Source of the DNA: CAVPEV01 sp963703555
Lineage (GTDB): Bacteria > Actinomycetota > Actinomycetes > Actinomycetales > Cellulomonadaceae
NCBI GenBank assembly: GCA_963703555.1
Contig: CAVPEV010000045.1
Span: forward strand, 1 to 15,388
Direction of reading: 5' to 3'
Length of the DNA stretch: 15,388 nt
The position numbers were made by a program, and so were the translations under genes. Shown piece after piece: positions 1 through 7,005 of the stretch. Under the pieces are notes generated by a model. That model was not told the origin of the DNA. It did no database searches and saw only the letters and a list, made by a program, of their open reading frames with translations. The first letter of the stretch is position 1, and each line of letters starts with the position of its first letter.

Positions 1-69
1 CACACAGGCCAGTCGTGGGTCGCTCCTCGCGCTGAGCACCGCGTTCAGCAGCGATGACAAGCTTTGTTG

Positions 70-87
70 CCCGCCCCGGTGGGCGGG
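70..87 (-). terminator. Hairpin after the IS110 transposase stop
   Basis: A perfect 7-bp stem, CCCGCCC (70-76) with GGGCGGG (81-87) and loop CGGT, lies 10 bases beyond the transposase stop codon. It has no T-tract, so it may be a GC-type terminator or a structured part of the element's right end. Confidence 0.35.
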
Positions 88-97
88 AGTCGGTGGG

Positions 98-1186
98 TCA
101 GGCGTCGATCGTGGCCAGGGACCAGCACCAGCCTGCGAGCTCGCGGGCCACCGCGGTCGTGGCGAGGTTGTGCTGCTTGCCGCGGCGAGCGAACTGGACC
201 CAGCGGTGGTGCAACCGCCGGTTGCCTTCGTCGGCGCGCAGGCGAGCGGCTGCGGGTGCGGCGTCCCAGCGTTCCTGCAGGACCTTGCCCACGACGTAGC
301 GGGGCTTGTGCAACCAGGCCGACTCGATCAGCAGGCGTCGGGCGTGGGTGTTGCCGGCCTTGGTGATCGCACCCTGGCGGTGCGCTGTCCCGGAGGAGTG
401 CTCGGACGGGGTCAGGCCGAGGAACGCACCGATCGAGGCCCCGGAGAACCTCGTCCAGTCACCGATCTCGACTGCCAACGCGAACCCGGTCAGCGTGGCG
501 ACTCCGCGCAGGCAGCACAGGTTGGTCACGATCGGGGTGAAGCTGCAGTCGGCGGCCATGACCGCGATCTTCTTGTCGAGCCGGTCGCGGCGTGCTTCAA
601 GGGTGCGCACCAGCTCCCAGGACTCCTCGAACGCGGTGGCCGTACCGAGGTTGTCGAACCTGATGGTGCGCAGCCAGGTGGCGTGCGCACCGGTCCATGC
701 GGCACCCCCGCAGTAGACGTGCCCGTGACGCAGCAGCAGCTTGCCCAGCCGATGACGGGCGCTCATCAGGTCCGAGCGGTTGTCGAACCGCAGCCGGACC
801 AGGTCACGGGCCGACTCCTGTTCGATCGTCGGGACCCTCACGGCGGTCAGGTCGTCGTTACGCAGCAACCGCGCGAGCAGGCGCGCGTCCCGCGCATCGG
901 TCTTGACCCGGTCCCCGGGCGCACGGTTGATCTTCGACGGCGCAGCGACCACGCACCGGATCTCGGCCGCAGCCAGGACCCGCGCCAACCCGAACCCGGT
1001 CGGCCCGGCCTCGTAGGCCACCTTCACCGGGCCGGGCAACCGGCCGATCCAGTCCAGGACCGGACGGTAGTCGTCGCCCGGCACCAGCCGGGTCTCGAAC
1101 AGCTCCCCCGTCAGTGTGTCGATCCCGCTCGCGCTGATCGATCGCGCGTGCACGTCCAAGCCGACACTCGTACGCTCGGTGAACAT
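98..1186 (-). CDS. IS110-family transposase (DEDD recombinase)
   Basis: Recombinase that moves an IS110-type element; in this family target choice is guided by an element-encoded bridge RNA. The 362-residue length is typical. The N-terminal RuvC-like domain shows the DEDD set: D11 (GLDVHARS), E59 (YEAGPTGFG), and D97 and D100 (KTDARDARLLARLL). The C-terminal Transposase_20 domain covers roughly residues 220-300, with the helix-hairpin region LRGVATLTG and the segment SEHSSG at 261-266 holding the candidate catalytic serine (S264 or S265). The ATG at 1186 is supported by AGGAGG at 1197-1192, five bases upstream. I see no frameshift or lost catalytic residue, so the gene may be active. It lies next to a run of gene relics on the same strand. 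Element ends cannot be fixed, because this family usually lacks terminal inverted repeats and target duplications. Confidence 0.93.
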   Translation of the reverse strand: MFTERTSVGLDVHARSISASGIDTLTGELFETRLVPGDDYRPVLDWIGRLPGPVKVAYEAGPTGFGLARVLAAAEIRCVVAAPSKINRAPGDRVKTDARDARLLARLLRNDDLTAVRVPTIEQESARDLVRLRFDNRSDLMSARHRLGKLLLRHGHVYCGGAAWTGAHATWLRTIRFDNLGTATAFEESWELVRTLEARRDRLDKKIAVMAADCSFTPIVTNLCCLRGVATLTGFALAVEIGDWTRFSGASIGAFLGLTPSEHSSGTAHRQGAITKAGNTHARRLLIESAWLHKPRYVVGKVLQERWDAAPAAARLRADEGNRRLHHRWVQFARRGKQHNLATTAVARELAGWCWSLATIDA

Positions 1187-1304
1187 CGGGGCCTCCTACG
1201 ACTGTGGACAGGCCAGGCAGGGACTCCTGCTCGGCAACCCACGACCTTCGCAGCGAGGCCCCGTCCTGGCGACCGGGGCTACCGTCCCGGACCCTCATAC
1301 GGTC
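1187..1304 (-). ncRNA. Candidate IS110 bridge-RNA region (left non-coding end)
   Basis: About 118 non-coding bases lie between the transposase start and the first recognisable relic of the neighbouring gene. IS110-subgroup elements encode the bridge RNA just upstream of the transposase gene, so this is the expected place. A perfect 6-bp stem, GCCCCG (1258-1263) with CGGGGC (1274-1279) and a 10-base loop, is visible. The interval is short compared with known bridge RNAs, so the element may start further out or the RNA may be incomplete. This is inference from position and structure only. Confidence 0.3.
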
Positions 1305-1625
1305 TGACCGCGCGGGGTCGGCGCAGGTCGTCGTCGCCGATCTCCCGCACCACGCGGTGCCGGCACGTCGGTGGCCACCGTAATCGGTGGCACGTCGCTG
1401 CCGAACCCGTCGGGCAGCGGACAGCAGCACCGTCCGCTGCCCGACGGAACTGACGATCGCCTCGAGCAGCGCGCGCCGGGCGGTGGCGTCGCCGGGCGGC
1501 GTCCGGTTGCACCGGAGGACGAGGTCGGCACGGCGCCGCGACGCCTGGAACGCCGCCTCGGACTCGGCGGAGAGCGCGCCGCGGGCGGTGCGGTGCAGCA
1601 CCTCGGCCTCGTCGTCCGGTGTCAC
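1305..1625 (-). pseudogene. Decayed maltose/galactoside-type O-acetyltransferase
   Basis: The gene would start at GTG 1625, preceded by GGAGG at 1634-1630 (four-base spacing). The first about 65 codons resemble the Mac N-terminal domain of left-handed beta-helix acetyltransferases, with the pattern RRRADLVLRCNRTPPGD followed by ARRALLEAIV and SVGQRTVLL. The central hexapeptide-repeat domain, usually more than 100 residues, is gone. A tail in another frame (about 1356-1310) reads VVREIGDDDL, like the usual C-terminus of the family. The gene has therefore lost its core and changed frame, and cannot make an active enzyme. The junction lies in a knot of short repeats (1362-1397). It abuts the regulator relic on the same strand, suggesting a former two-gene unit. 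The family call rests on pattern recall, so it is moderate. Confidence 0.5.
1362..1397. repeat. Nested palindromes and direct repeat at a deletion scar
   Basis: GGCACGTCG occurs at 1362-1370 and again at 1389-1397. Between them CGGTGGCCACCG (1369-1380) is a perfect 12-bp palindrome, and GCCACCG (1374-1380) pairs with CGGTGGC (1385-1391) across TAAT. The cluster sits where the acetyltransferase relic has lost its middle. It may be a rearrangement scar or an insertion-sequence end. Confidence 0.55.
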
Positions 1626-1659
1626 GGCGCCTCCCTTCCCCGGGACATCGTCGGCGCCC

Positions 1660-2186
1660 CGCATCGTCGTGAGCGACGGCACCCGCAGCAGGGCGTCACG
1701 TGAACTTTCGAGGGTGACGCCCTGGGCGAGCGCCCGCTGCAGGGACGGCGCGCCCTGCCGCATCGCGACCAAGACCTAGCCGGTTCCGGTCACGGTAGTG
1801 GCGATGTCAGCGTCGGGCGAGCAGCGGGACACCCGCACCTCGCCGCGGTCCGCGGTCAGGTCGAACCTGTCGGGGGCGTCCCCGAACCGGATGGAGACGA
1901 TCCCCTGGGTGGGCCGGTGGTCCCGCAGCAGGTACCGGGCCGGCTGGCTCAGCCAGTGCACCTGGAAGACGGGGTCGGCGGGGGCGCTCGGCACTGTCGG
2001 CGTACGCCACCGCAGCAGCTCCCGCACCACCCCCCTCGAGCGCGGCCCCCGCGGCGTAGGCCCGTAGATCGCCGGCCCACCGGGTCGTCCCGGCTCGCGC
2101 CGGATCACCCCGTGTGCCCCGAAGTCGCGCAGGCGTTACGACAGGAGGTTGGGTGCGATGTCCGGGAGCCCGCGCCGATAGTCTGG
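1660..2186 (-). pseudogene. HxlR-like regulator with SCP2-type domain, two in-frame stops
   Basis: One reading frame carries a winged-helix pattern (YRRGLPDIAPNLLS, then RLRDFGAHGVIRREPGRP and AIYGPTPRG) followed by a C-terminal domain resembling the SCP2-like ligand domain fused to some actinobacterial HxlR regulators (IVSIRFGDAPDRFDLTADRG, SPDADIATTVTGTG, then MRQGAPSLQRALAQGVTLE). TAA at 2136-2138 falls inside the recognition-helix region and TAG at 1776-1778 inside the C-terminal domain. Recognisable family sequence continues in the same frame after each stop, so these are nonsense mutations in one former gene. The first about 40 residues are missing, replaced by another gene's fragment near 2190-2205. 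It probably once controlled the adjacent acetyltransferase, which begins just downstream; that link is inferred from adjacency. Confidence 0.62.
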
Positions 2187-2204
2187 CGCTCGACGATGCC
2201 GAAC

Positions 2205-2605
2205 CAGACTTCGACGAGGTCCTCGAGGTCCGCACCGGTCGTCGGGCCGTGCAGCGCCAGGTAGACGAGGAGCTCCTTCATCCGTGGGGTCAGGGGCTTG
2301 GCGGTGGGTGGCAGTCCTCGGAACCGGATCGGCCCGAGGACGTCGATCGACACCTGGGGCTCGTCGTCCGCGAGGGGCGGCGCCGGCGGGTTGGCCAGAG
2401 CCAGCGCGGTGACGTCCTCGGCGAGCGTCGTGGTCGGTTCCTCGGGCGTGCGGCGCGGCTCGGGTGGCAGTGATGTGACGAGCACCGTGCGCAGGTGCTC
2501 GGCGTGCTCGGCGGTGAGCCGCTGCGGCTGGTAGTCGATGCCGAGCGGTTCGAGGCGCGCCGCTCCATCGGCGGAGACCTGGATCGTCCAGGCGGTGTCC
2601 GTGGG
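2205..2605 (-). pseudogene. Fragment of a BTAD/SARP-like regulatory protein
   Basis: An open frame of about 133 codons without a proper start reads WTIQVSADGAARLEPLGIDY, a proline/acid-rich linker, then VSIDVLGPIRFRG and TPRMKELLVYLALHGP. This resembles the linker and the start of the winged-helix part in large actinobacterial proteins with a bacterial transcriptional activator domain, where such a core typically precedes an ALW motif. The frame is preceded by TAA around 2608 and runs near 2205 into the HxlR-like relic, so both ends are missing. The IS30 element begins about 45 bases upstream, but its other flank carries no recognisable missing half. The assignment is by pattern only. Confidence 0.45.
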
Positions 2606-2651
2606 TTAGCGGGTGATGGTGACGACACCGCTCCACGGTGCGCTCGGCGAG

Positions 2652-2674
2652 TTCAACTGGTCGATGCAACACCG
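2652..2674. repeat. Left terminal inverted repeat of the IS30 element
   Basis: It begins TTCAACTGGT and ends GCAACACCG, matching the inverted partner at 4116-4138 at 20 of 23 positions. It contains the transposase stop codon. Confidence 0.85.
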
Positions 2675-4095
2675 GGTTGTTGGAGCGAGAGTAGTTGCTC
2701 GGCGAAGACCTCGGCGGGGGTCTTCCAGCCGAGGACCTTGCGGGGCCGGTTGTTGATCGTTATCGCGACGGCCTCGAGGTCTTCGGCGGACCACCGCGAC
2801 AGGTCGGTGCCCTTCGGGAAGTACTGGCGCAGCAGCCCGTTGGTGTTCTCGTTCGTCGGTCGCTGCCAGGGTGAGTGCGGGTCAGCGAAGAAAACCTTCG
2901 TGCCGGTGTCGAGGGCGAGCTGGGCATGGCCGGCGAGCTCGCCTGCCCGGTCCCAGGTGAGCGTGCGCCGCAGCTGGGCGGGCAGCCGCGCCATGGACGC
3001 GGTGAGGGCGGCGTTCATCGCGACGGCGCCGTAGCCACCGAGCGAGGGACCGTTCTTGACGACCGGGTGCTCACCCCAACCCTCCAGCCGCGGTAGGTGC
3101 ACCAGGATCGTCGAACGGCTGGACCGTTCGACGAGCGTGCCGATCGCGGACCGGCCGGTCCCGATGATCAGGTCGCCTTCCCAGTGCCCGGGGACAGCAC
3201 GGTCGGCGGCCTCGGCAGGTCGCTCGGACAGGACCACGTCGGCGGTGACATGCCCTTGTGGCTTGTTCCGCGTCCTGGCTCGTGGTTCGCGTGACACCCA
3301 TCCGGTGCGCAAGCACGCGACGAGCTCACGCTTGAGGGCGCCGCGCCCTTCGATGAACAACGCCTGGTAGATCGCCTCGTGGCTGATCCGCATGGACTCA
3401 TCTTCGGGGAACTCGAGCCGGAGCCGGTTGCTGATCTGCTGCGGGATCCAGGCCGTCGCCCAGTGCCGATCTGCTCGGTGGGGCTTCATCTTGCGGCCCT
3501 CCCATCCGGGCGTGTCCGGCCCTGCGATGGCGGTGCCGTCAGCACGCCGCACGGTGCCGTCCAGGCGCGCCTGGACGTAGTCACGCAGGCGCGCGTTGCT
3601 GGCGAGCTTGGCGACCTTGGGGCGTTTGGCGGACTGCTGGGCCTTCCACTGGGCAACCGTCGCGCGGTAGTCCCGCGTGCCGCTGCGCGTGGCAGCGTTA
3701 CGGCGCAGCTCACGCGAGATCGTCCCCGGGTCGCGCGCCAGCGCCCGGGCGATCTGGCGCACCCCGGCACCCTTCGCGCGCATCAGCGCGATCTCCTCGC
3801 GCTCCTGGAAAGTCAGGTAGCGGCCCGTGGGCTCGGCCAGACAGATCGGCGCCATGCCGCCAGCGTGACGAAACCACCGGGTACCCACCGGCCACGACAC
3901 GCCGACCGCCAGCGACGCCTCCACCGTCGTCACGCCCGTCGCGATCAACCGCCAGAACTGACGTTGCACCACCCGCGACGGATCCGGCCGCCCCGGCGAA
4001 CGCACCGCCAGCCTCAGCGCCCGGTCAGCACGCCACTGCCGGCGTACTCCCTCAGGAACGTCGCCGGTCTTCTTGCTCCAATCCGCCGTCACCAC
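2653..4095 (-). CDS. IS30-family transposase
   Basis: DDE transposase that cuts and rejoins the ends of its own element. The frame is open to an ATG at 4221, but that lies outside the right terminal repeat. GTG at 4095 has GGAGG at 4108-4104, eight bases upstream, and gives 480 residues, so I choose it. Using that numbering, an HTH_38-type helix-turn-helix lies at about 94-135 (LTFQEREEIALMRAKGAGVR, then TISRELRRNA). The rve-type catalytic domain has D308 (GHWEGDLIIG), D382 (LTWDRAGEL) and E416 (PTNENTNG, followed by LLRQYFPKGTDLS). All catalytic residues and the full length are present, so the gene is probably functional. Compared with classical IS30 (about 383 residues) it has an N-terminal extension of about 90 residues, as in many actinobacterial relatives. 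Confidence 0.93.
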   Translation of the reverse strand: MVTADWSKKTGDVPEGVRRQWRADRALRLAVRSPGRPDPSRVVQRQFWRLIATGVTTVEASLAVGVSWPVGTRWFRHAGGMAPICLAEPTGRYLTFQEREEIALMRAKGAGVRQIARALARDPGTISRELRRNAATRSGTRDYRATVAQWKAQQSAKRPKVAKLASNARLRDYVQARLDGTVRRADGTAIAGPDTPGWEGRKMKPHRADRHWATAWIPQQISNRLRLEFPEDESMRISHEAIYQALFIEGRGALKRELVACLRTGWVSREPRARTRNKPQGHVTADVVLSERPAEAADRAVPGHWEGDLIIGTGRSAIGTLVERSSRSTILVHLPRLEGWGEHPVVKNGPSLGGYGAVAMNAALTASMARLPAQLRRTLTWDRAGELAGHAQLALDTGTKVFFADPHSPWQRPTNENTNGLLRQYFPKGTDLSRWSAEDLEAVAITINNRPRKVLGWKTPAEVFAEQLLSLQQPGVASTS

Positions 4096-4115
4096 GCCGC
4101 ACACCTCCACGATCA

Positions 4116-4138
4116 CGGTGTTGCGACAACCAGTTGAA
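4116..4138. repeat. Right terminal inverted repeat of the IS30 element
   Basis: On the minus strand it begins TTCAACTGGT and ends GCAACACCG. It is the partner of 2652-2674 and lies immediately upstream of the transposase ribosome binding site. Confidence 0.85.
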
Positions 4139-4249
4139 TCCGCCCTTGTCCCCGTGGTGGGTGTGACGCCATGCGTGCTCCTACTCGGGCTCATGGGCGC
4201 TGACCGCCCCAAGCGGCGCACGCTCCCAGCCCGTCATGAGATCCTGGTC

Positions 4250-4441
4250 TCACGGTGCCGACCAGCGTCGAACGCCAGCGATCGCGAGCTGTTCGACTGG
4301 CTCGATCGGTGCACCCGCCCGAGCCAGCCACCGCCGCGGGCTCGCGCCGTCGAGCTCAGTCGCGGGCACGCTGAACCATGTCGCGATCGTCCGTCCGTCG
4401 ACCGGCGCCTGGCGCAGGATCGACAGGATCCGTCGCAGTCG
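4250..4441 (-). pseudogene. Fragment resembling a DUF2384/MbcA-type antitoxin domain
   Basis: The last about 63 codons of a minus-strand frame (stop at 4250-4252) read RILSILRQAPVDGRTIATWF followed by ELDGASPRRWL and a short acidic, hydrophobic tail. This order (amphipathic helix, T-x-x-x-W-F, then a L-x-G-x-S/T-P-x-x-W/L motif) is characteristic of the C-terminal domain of Xre/MbcA/ParS-type antitoxins and related helix-turn-helix proteins. The upstream part is missing and replaced by the ISAs1 tail on the opposite strand. No RES-type toxin partner is visible nearby. The identification rests on a short motif and could be wrong; other small actinobacterial DNA-binding proteins share this end. 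Confidence 0.35.
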
Positions 4442-4447
4442 CGAACC

Positions 4448-4768
4448 GTGACCCAGACGGGCAAGAAGACCGTCGAGGTGGTCTACCTGATCACCTCCGC
4501 GGACCACCACGCCGCACCTCCCGCGACCCTGGCCGCCTGGGTCCAAGGACACTGGGGCATCGAAAACAAGCTCCACCCGGTCCGCGACGACACCTACGAC
4601 GAGGACCGATCCCAGGTCCGCAGCGGCAACGCGCCGCACGTCATGGCCAGCCTGCGCAACACCGCCATCACCGTGCTGCGTCTGACCGGCTGGAATGACA
4701 TCGCCGCCGCCACCCGACATCACTCACGCAACCCAGAACGAGCCATCACATGCCTATTGACCTGCTGA
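4448..4768 (+). pseudogene. C-terminal remnant of an ISAs1-family transposase
   Basis: The frame reads KKTVEVVYLITSADHH, then GHWGIENKLHPVRDDTYDED, SQVRSGNAPHVMASLRN and RHHSRNPERAITCL, ending in TGA. This is the conserved C-terminal third of ISAs1-type DDE transposases: the W-x-I/V-E-N motif carries the catalytic glutamate, followed by the R-D-x-T-x-x-E-D block. About 105 codons remain of a protein usually about 350-400 long; the part with both catalytic aspartates is absent. Upstream of 4448 the frame continues through unrelated DNA containing the antitoxin-like fragment on the other strand. The tail is non-functional and marks an older insertion trimmed by deletion. Confidence 0.8.
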
Positions 4769-4944
4769 ACCACGACCTTTCCGGGGTCCTGCCACACACC
4801 CCACCTCGAAAGCAGCAGATCATACCGGTGGTGACGCACTCACCCCTTTACGTCGCCGAGGCTCTCAATCCCCGAGAGAATCAGAATCATGGTTGGCGCC
4901 GAAGAGGTGCCCGAGGAGCTTCGGGAGCGGGCACCCGGCCAGTG

Positions 4945-5028
4945 TCACCGTCGGTCGATGATCGGCAGTCGCACCGAGAACTCCGAGCCGCCCGCAGGGA
5001 CGCGAGCGGCGGCGATCGTCCCCCCCAG
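4945..5028 (-). pseudogene. C-terminal tail of a histidine kinase
   Basis: The last about 25 codons before TGA (4945-4947) read GGTIAAARVPAGGSEFSVRL followed by PIIDRR. This matches the end of HATPase domains (HGG-T/S-hydrophobic, G-G-S-E-F-x-V-x-L-P). A run of seven G just upstream (5030-5036 region) appears to shift the frame. Everything upstream of this tail has been replaced by ABC-permease sequence on the other strand, so only a scrap remains. It differs from the complete kinase at 12530-13657. Confidence 0.55.
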
Positions 5029-5079
5029 GCGTGGCGGATCCGGGACCGGAGTACACGTGAGGAACGGAGCCACGGAGCG

Positions 5080-5847
5080 CTGCTAGGTATCGGCGTCGCC
5101 GGCGCCGGCCATACGGAGCAGCGCACCTACTCGACCTCGCTCAAGACGGTGCACCCCGGGGACGTGGTGATTCTCACGCTCACCGGGGGGGCCCAGCAGG
5201 CCTTCACGGTCCGCGGGATCTACCGGAACGACTTCCCGCCCTCGGACCAGGGGGCCTTCATCACCGACGCCGCGGCGGCGAGGTTCCTGCCGGCCGCCGG
5301 TGACCTGGCCACGGCGATCCACGTCAAGGCCGACGGGGTGTCGCCGGCCGAACTGACCGACCGCCTCGCTGAGGTGCGCTCCGACGTCTCGTTCCAGACC
5401 CCGGACCAGCTCACGGCGGCGATCCAGGACCAGATCGAGGCGTTCGAGCTGATCGACTCGATCATGCGGGCGATCTCGCTGCTGGTCGCCGCCGTGACGG
5501 TCTTCATCATCACCTACGTCGACCTGACCAACCGGCGACGCCAGATCGGCATCGAGCGGGCGATCGGGATCACGGCCTCCGCGATCGTCGGCAGCTACGT
5601 CATCCGGGCGGTCGTCAACGCGGTGATCGGCACCGCCGCCGGCCTGGCCGTCTTCCACCTGGTGGTCATGCCGGCGGTGGAGCGGCACCCGATCATGTTT
5701 CCCAGCGGCCCGGCTGTCCTCGTCTCCGATCCGGGCGACGCGCTGCGGAACCTGCTGCTGCTCGTCGCCATCTCCGTCGCGTCGGTGCTCGTGCCTGCCT
5801 TCCGGACCGTACGAATGAAGATCCTGGACGCCATCTGGGGGACGTGA
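5080..5847 (+). pseudogene. C-terminal half of an FtsX/MacB-type ABC transporter permease
   Basis: The last about 255 codons form a coherent permease end. A periplasmic MacB-like core (VHPGDVVILTLTGG, FTVRGIYRNDFPPSDQGAF, ADGVSPAELTDRLAEV) is followed by the FtsX domain: a membrane segment starting around IMRAISLLVAAVTVFIITYV, the cytoplasmic stretch NRRRQIGIERAIGITASAI characteristic of the family, two more membrane segments and the terminal VPAFRTVRMKILDAIWGT. Complete relatives are nearer 380-420 residues with an N-terminal signal/membrane anchor, which is missing. The open frame extends upstream to 4750, but that part reads through the ISAs1 end and the antisense kinase tail and is not native. 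No ATPase partner is present. The fragment probably could not function, although its frame is clean, suggesting recent truncation. Confidence 0.72.
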
Positions 5848-5983
5848 CCCATTCGGGACTGCTGAGGATTTGGTTGACACCTGGATCTGCCCCACGGCTA
5901 CCTGATCTGTGGGGGCGGCGCCCTCGCTGGAAGGATGCCGATCGTGTCTGGAGATCCGAGGAGGGTCTCGTCGCGGCAGCGCC

Positions 5984-6351
5984 CCACAAGCGCACCAGGG
6001 GCGTGCCGGCGATGAGGCCGGCCTCCATCGTAGGGTTGGCTGCGACGATACGATCGACCATCGACGTCTGGATGACACCGGGGCACACCGAGTTCACCCG
6101 GATGCCAGCCTTGGCGTATTCCATGGCCGCCACCTTCGTCAGCCCGTTCACTCCCCACCCCGAGGCGCTGTACGCGGCAACGCCCTGGAATCCGACGAGC
6201 CCCGCGATCGACGCCGCGTGCACGATGGCTCCCCCGCCACCGTCAACCGCGGGTTGATGGCGACCACCCGGTCCCGGTCCGCCTCGGCACAGTCCCCGGT
6301 CGGCGCCATCGGACCCTCGACGCCAGCGTTGTTGTGCGTGCAGTCGAGCGC
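5984..6351 (-). pseudogene. Short-chain dehydrogenase/reductase relic
   Basis: Two pieces of a classical SDR are recognisable in different frames. The first (about 6351-6250) reads LDCTHNNAGVEGPMAP and DRVVAINPR, covering the N-N-A-G motif and the following helix. The second (about 6240-5984) reads GGGAIVHAASIAGLVGFQG, AAYSASGWGVNGLTKVAAME and AGIRVNSVCPGVIQTSM. About 20 residues between them are lost with a frame change; both ends, including the N-terminal TGxxxGIG cofactor motif, are absent. The catalytic Y-x-x-x-K has become Y-S-A-S-G, so the lysine is missing as well. It is an oxidoreductase pseudogene of unknown substrate. Confidence 0.75.
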
Positions 6352-6402
6352 CGTAGAGGAGCAGTCAAGACGTGTGGATCGGCGTGTCGTGCGACTTGTT
6401 GA

Positions 6403-7005
6403 TCACTTCCTGATTCGCCCGGCGGGTCGTTCGACGAGTTTGCCCTTGGTGAACACCGCGCCGGCGCGGACCAGGGCGACCGGGTGGGGTCCGTCGATGG
6501 CACGCCACCTGGCTTGGGCGGACTCGGTGAGCTTGAACGCCATCGCGATCCCGGCGGCACCTTGAGGGCGTGCGCGCGGTCCTCGGCGTTGATCACCAGC
6601 AGGCACACCTTGTCCTGGGCAGGGCGGACCGTGAAGTGGATCCCGTCGACCCAGCGGTACACGTCGTCGGTGCCGGCCAACGAACGCTCGTTGACCGCGA
6701 CCGCCTCGTTCTGCCAGTCCCTGGCGAGCCGAGTGACAGCACCTCGGCCACCCGTGGCGACTTCCCGGCCCACGCAGCCACGATCGCCGAGGAGAACCGC
6801 CTCCGCTCACCGGTCTCGGCGTCGATGCGCTTGTCGTTGACAGCGGCGCCCGCACCGCCACCGCACCCGCCGCGGCAGTCACCTCCCGCGGCTGGTGGTC
6901 GCCGTTGCGGACCACCAGCCCGTGACCCTCGGCATCGTGGACTATCCTGAGCCTGGGCGTCCCTTCTCGAACCAGCGCGTCAACGCCGGTCCTGATCGCA
7001 ACCAC
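6403..7005 (-). pseudogene. IS256/mutator-type transposase reduced by internal deletions
   Basis: Segments of a mutator-family transposase follow in the right order but in shifting frames. The N-terminal block is LVVRNGDHQPREVTAAAGAV. Next comes AWAGKSPRVAEVLSL (about 6780-6735), then RDWQNEAVAVNERSLAGTDD leading to VYRWVDGIHFTVRPAQDKVC, which contains the first catalytic aspartate region. After a jump come NAEDRAHALK and finally AAGIAMAFKLTESAQARWRA leading to VRAGAVFTKGKLVERPA and the stop at 6403. The relic is about 600 bases against about 1250 for a full gene. Missing parts include the second catalytic aspartate block and the catalytic glutamate region. It cannot encode an active enzyme but could be a substrate for a related element. 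Confidence 0.78.

Larger units (their letters stand above)
2652..4138 (-). mobile_element. IS30-family insertion sequence, complete (1487 bp)
   Basis: Terminal inverted repeats are visible: 2652-2674 and the complement of 4116-4138 match at 20 of 23 positions, both beginning TTCAACTGGT and ending GCAACACCG. One transposase gene fills the interior. The transposase stop codon lies inside the left repeat (2653-2655), and the inferred start lies 21 bases inside the right repeat. The flanking triplets (GAG at 2649-2651, TCC at 4139-4141) do not match, so no 2-3 bp target duplication is evident. This may reflect later rearrangement of one flank. Confidence 0.85.

Noticed and set aside
170..1453. 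A 427-codon plus-strand frame
   Set aside because: It is antisense to the IS110 transposase, with low-complexity composition and no motif.
4096..4221. N-terminal extension of the IS30 transposase to ATG 4221
   Set aside because: It would begin outside the right terminal inverted repeat. GTG 4095 has a good ribosome binding site inside the element.
5874..5908. A consensus-like TTGACA with possible -10 sequences
   Set aside because: No TANNNT hexamer lies at proper spacing, and only pseudogene sequence on the other strand follows. It might be an insertion-sequence end, but no partner repeat was found.
5083..6078. A 331-codon minus-strand frame rich in Asp, Arg and Gln
   Set aside because: It is antisense to the ABC permease relic and has no recognisable domain. 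The plus-strand frame shows the FtsX pattern.
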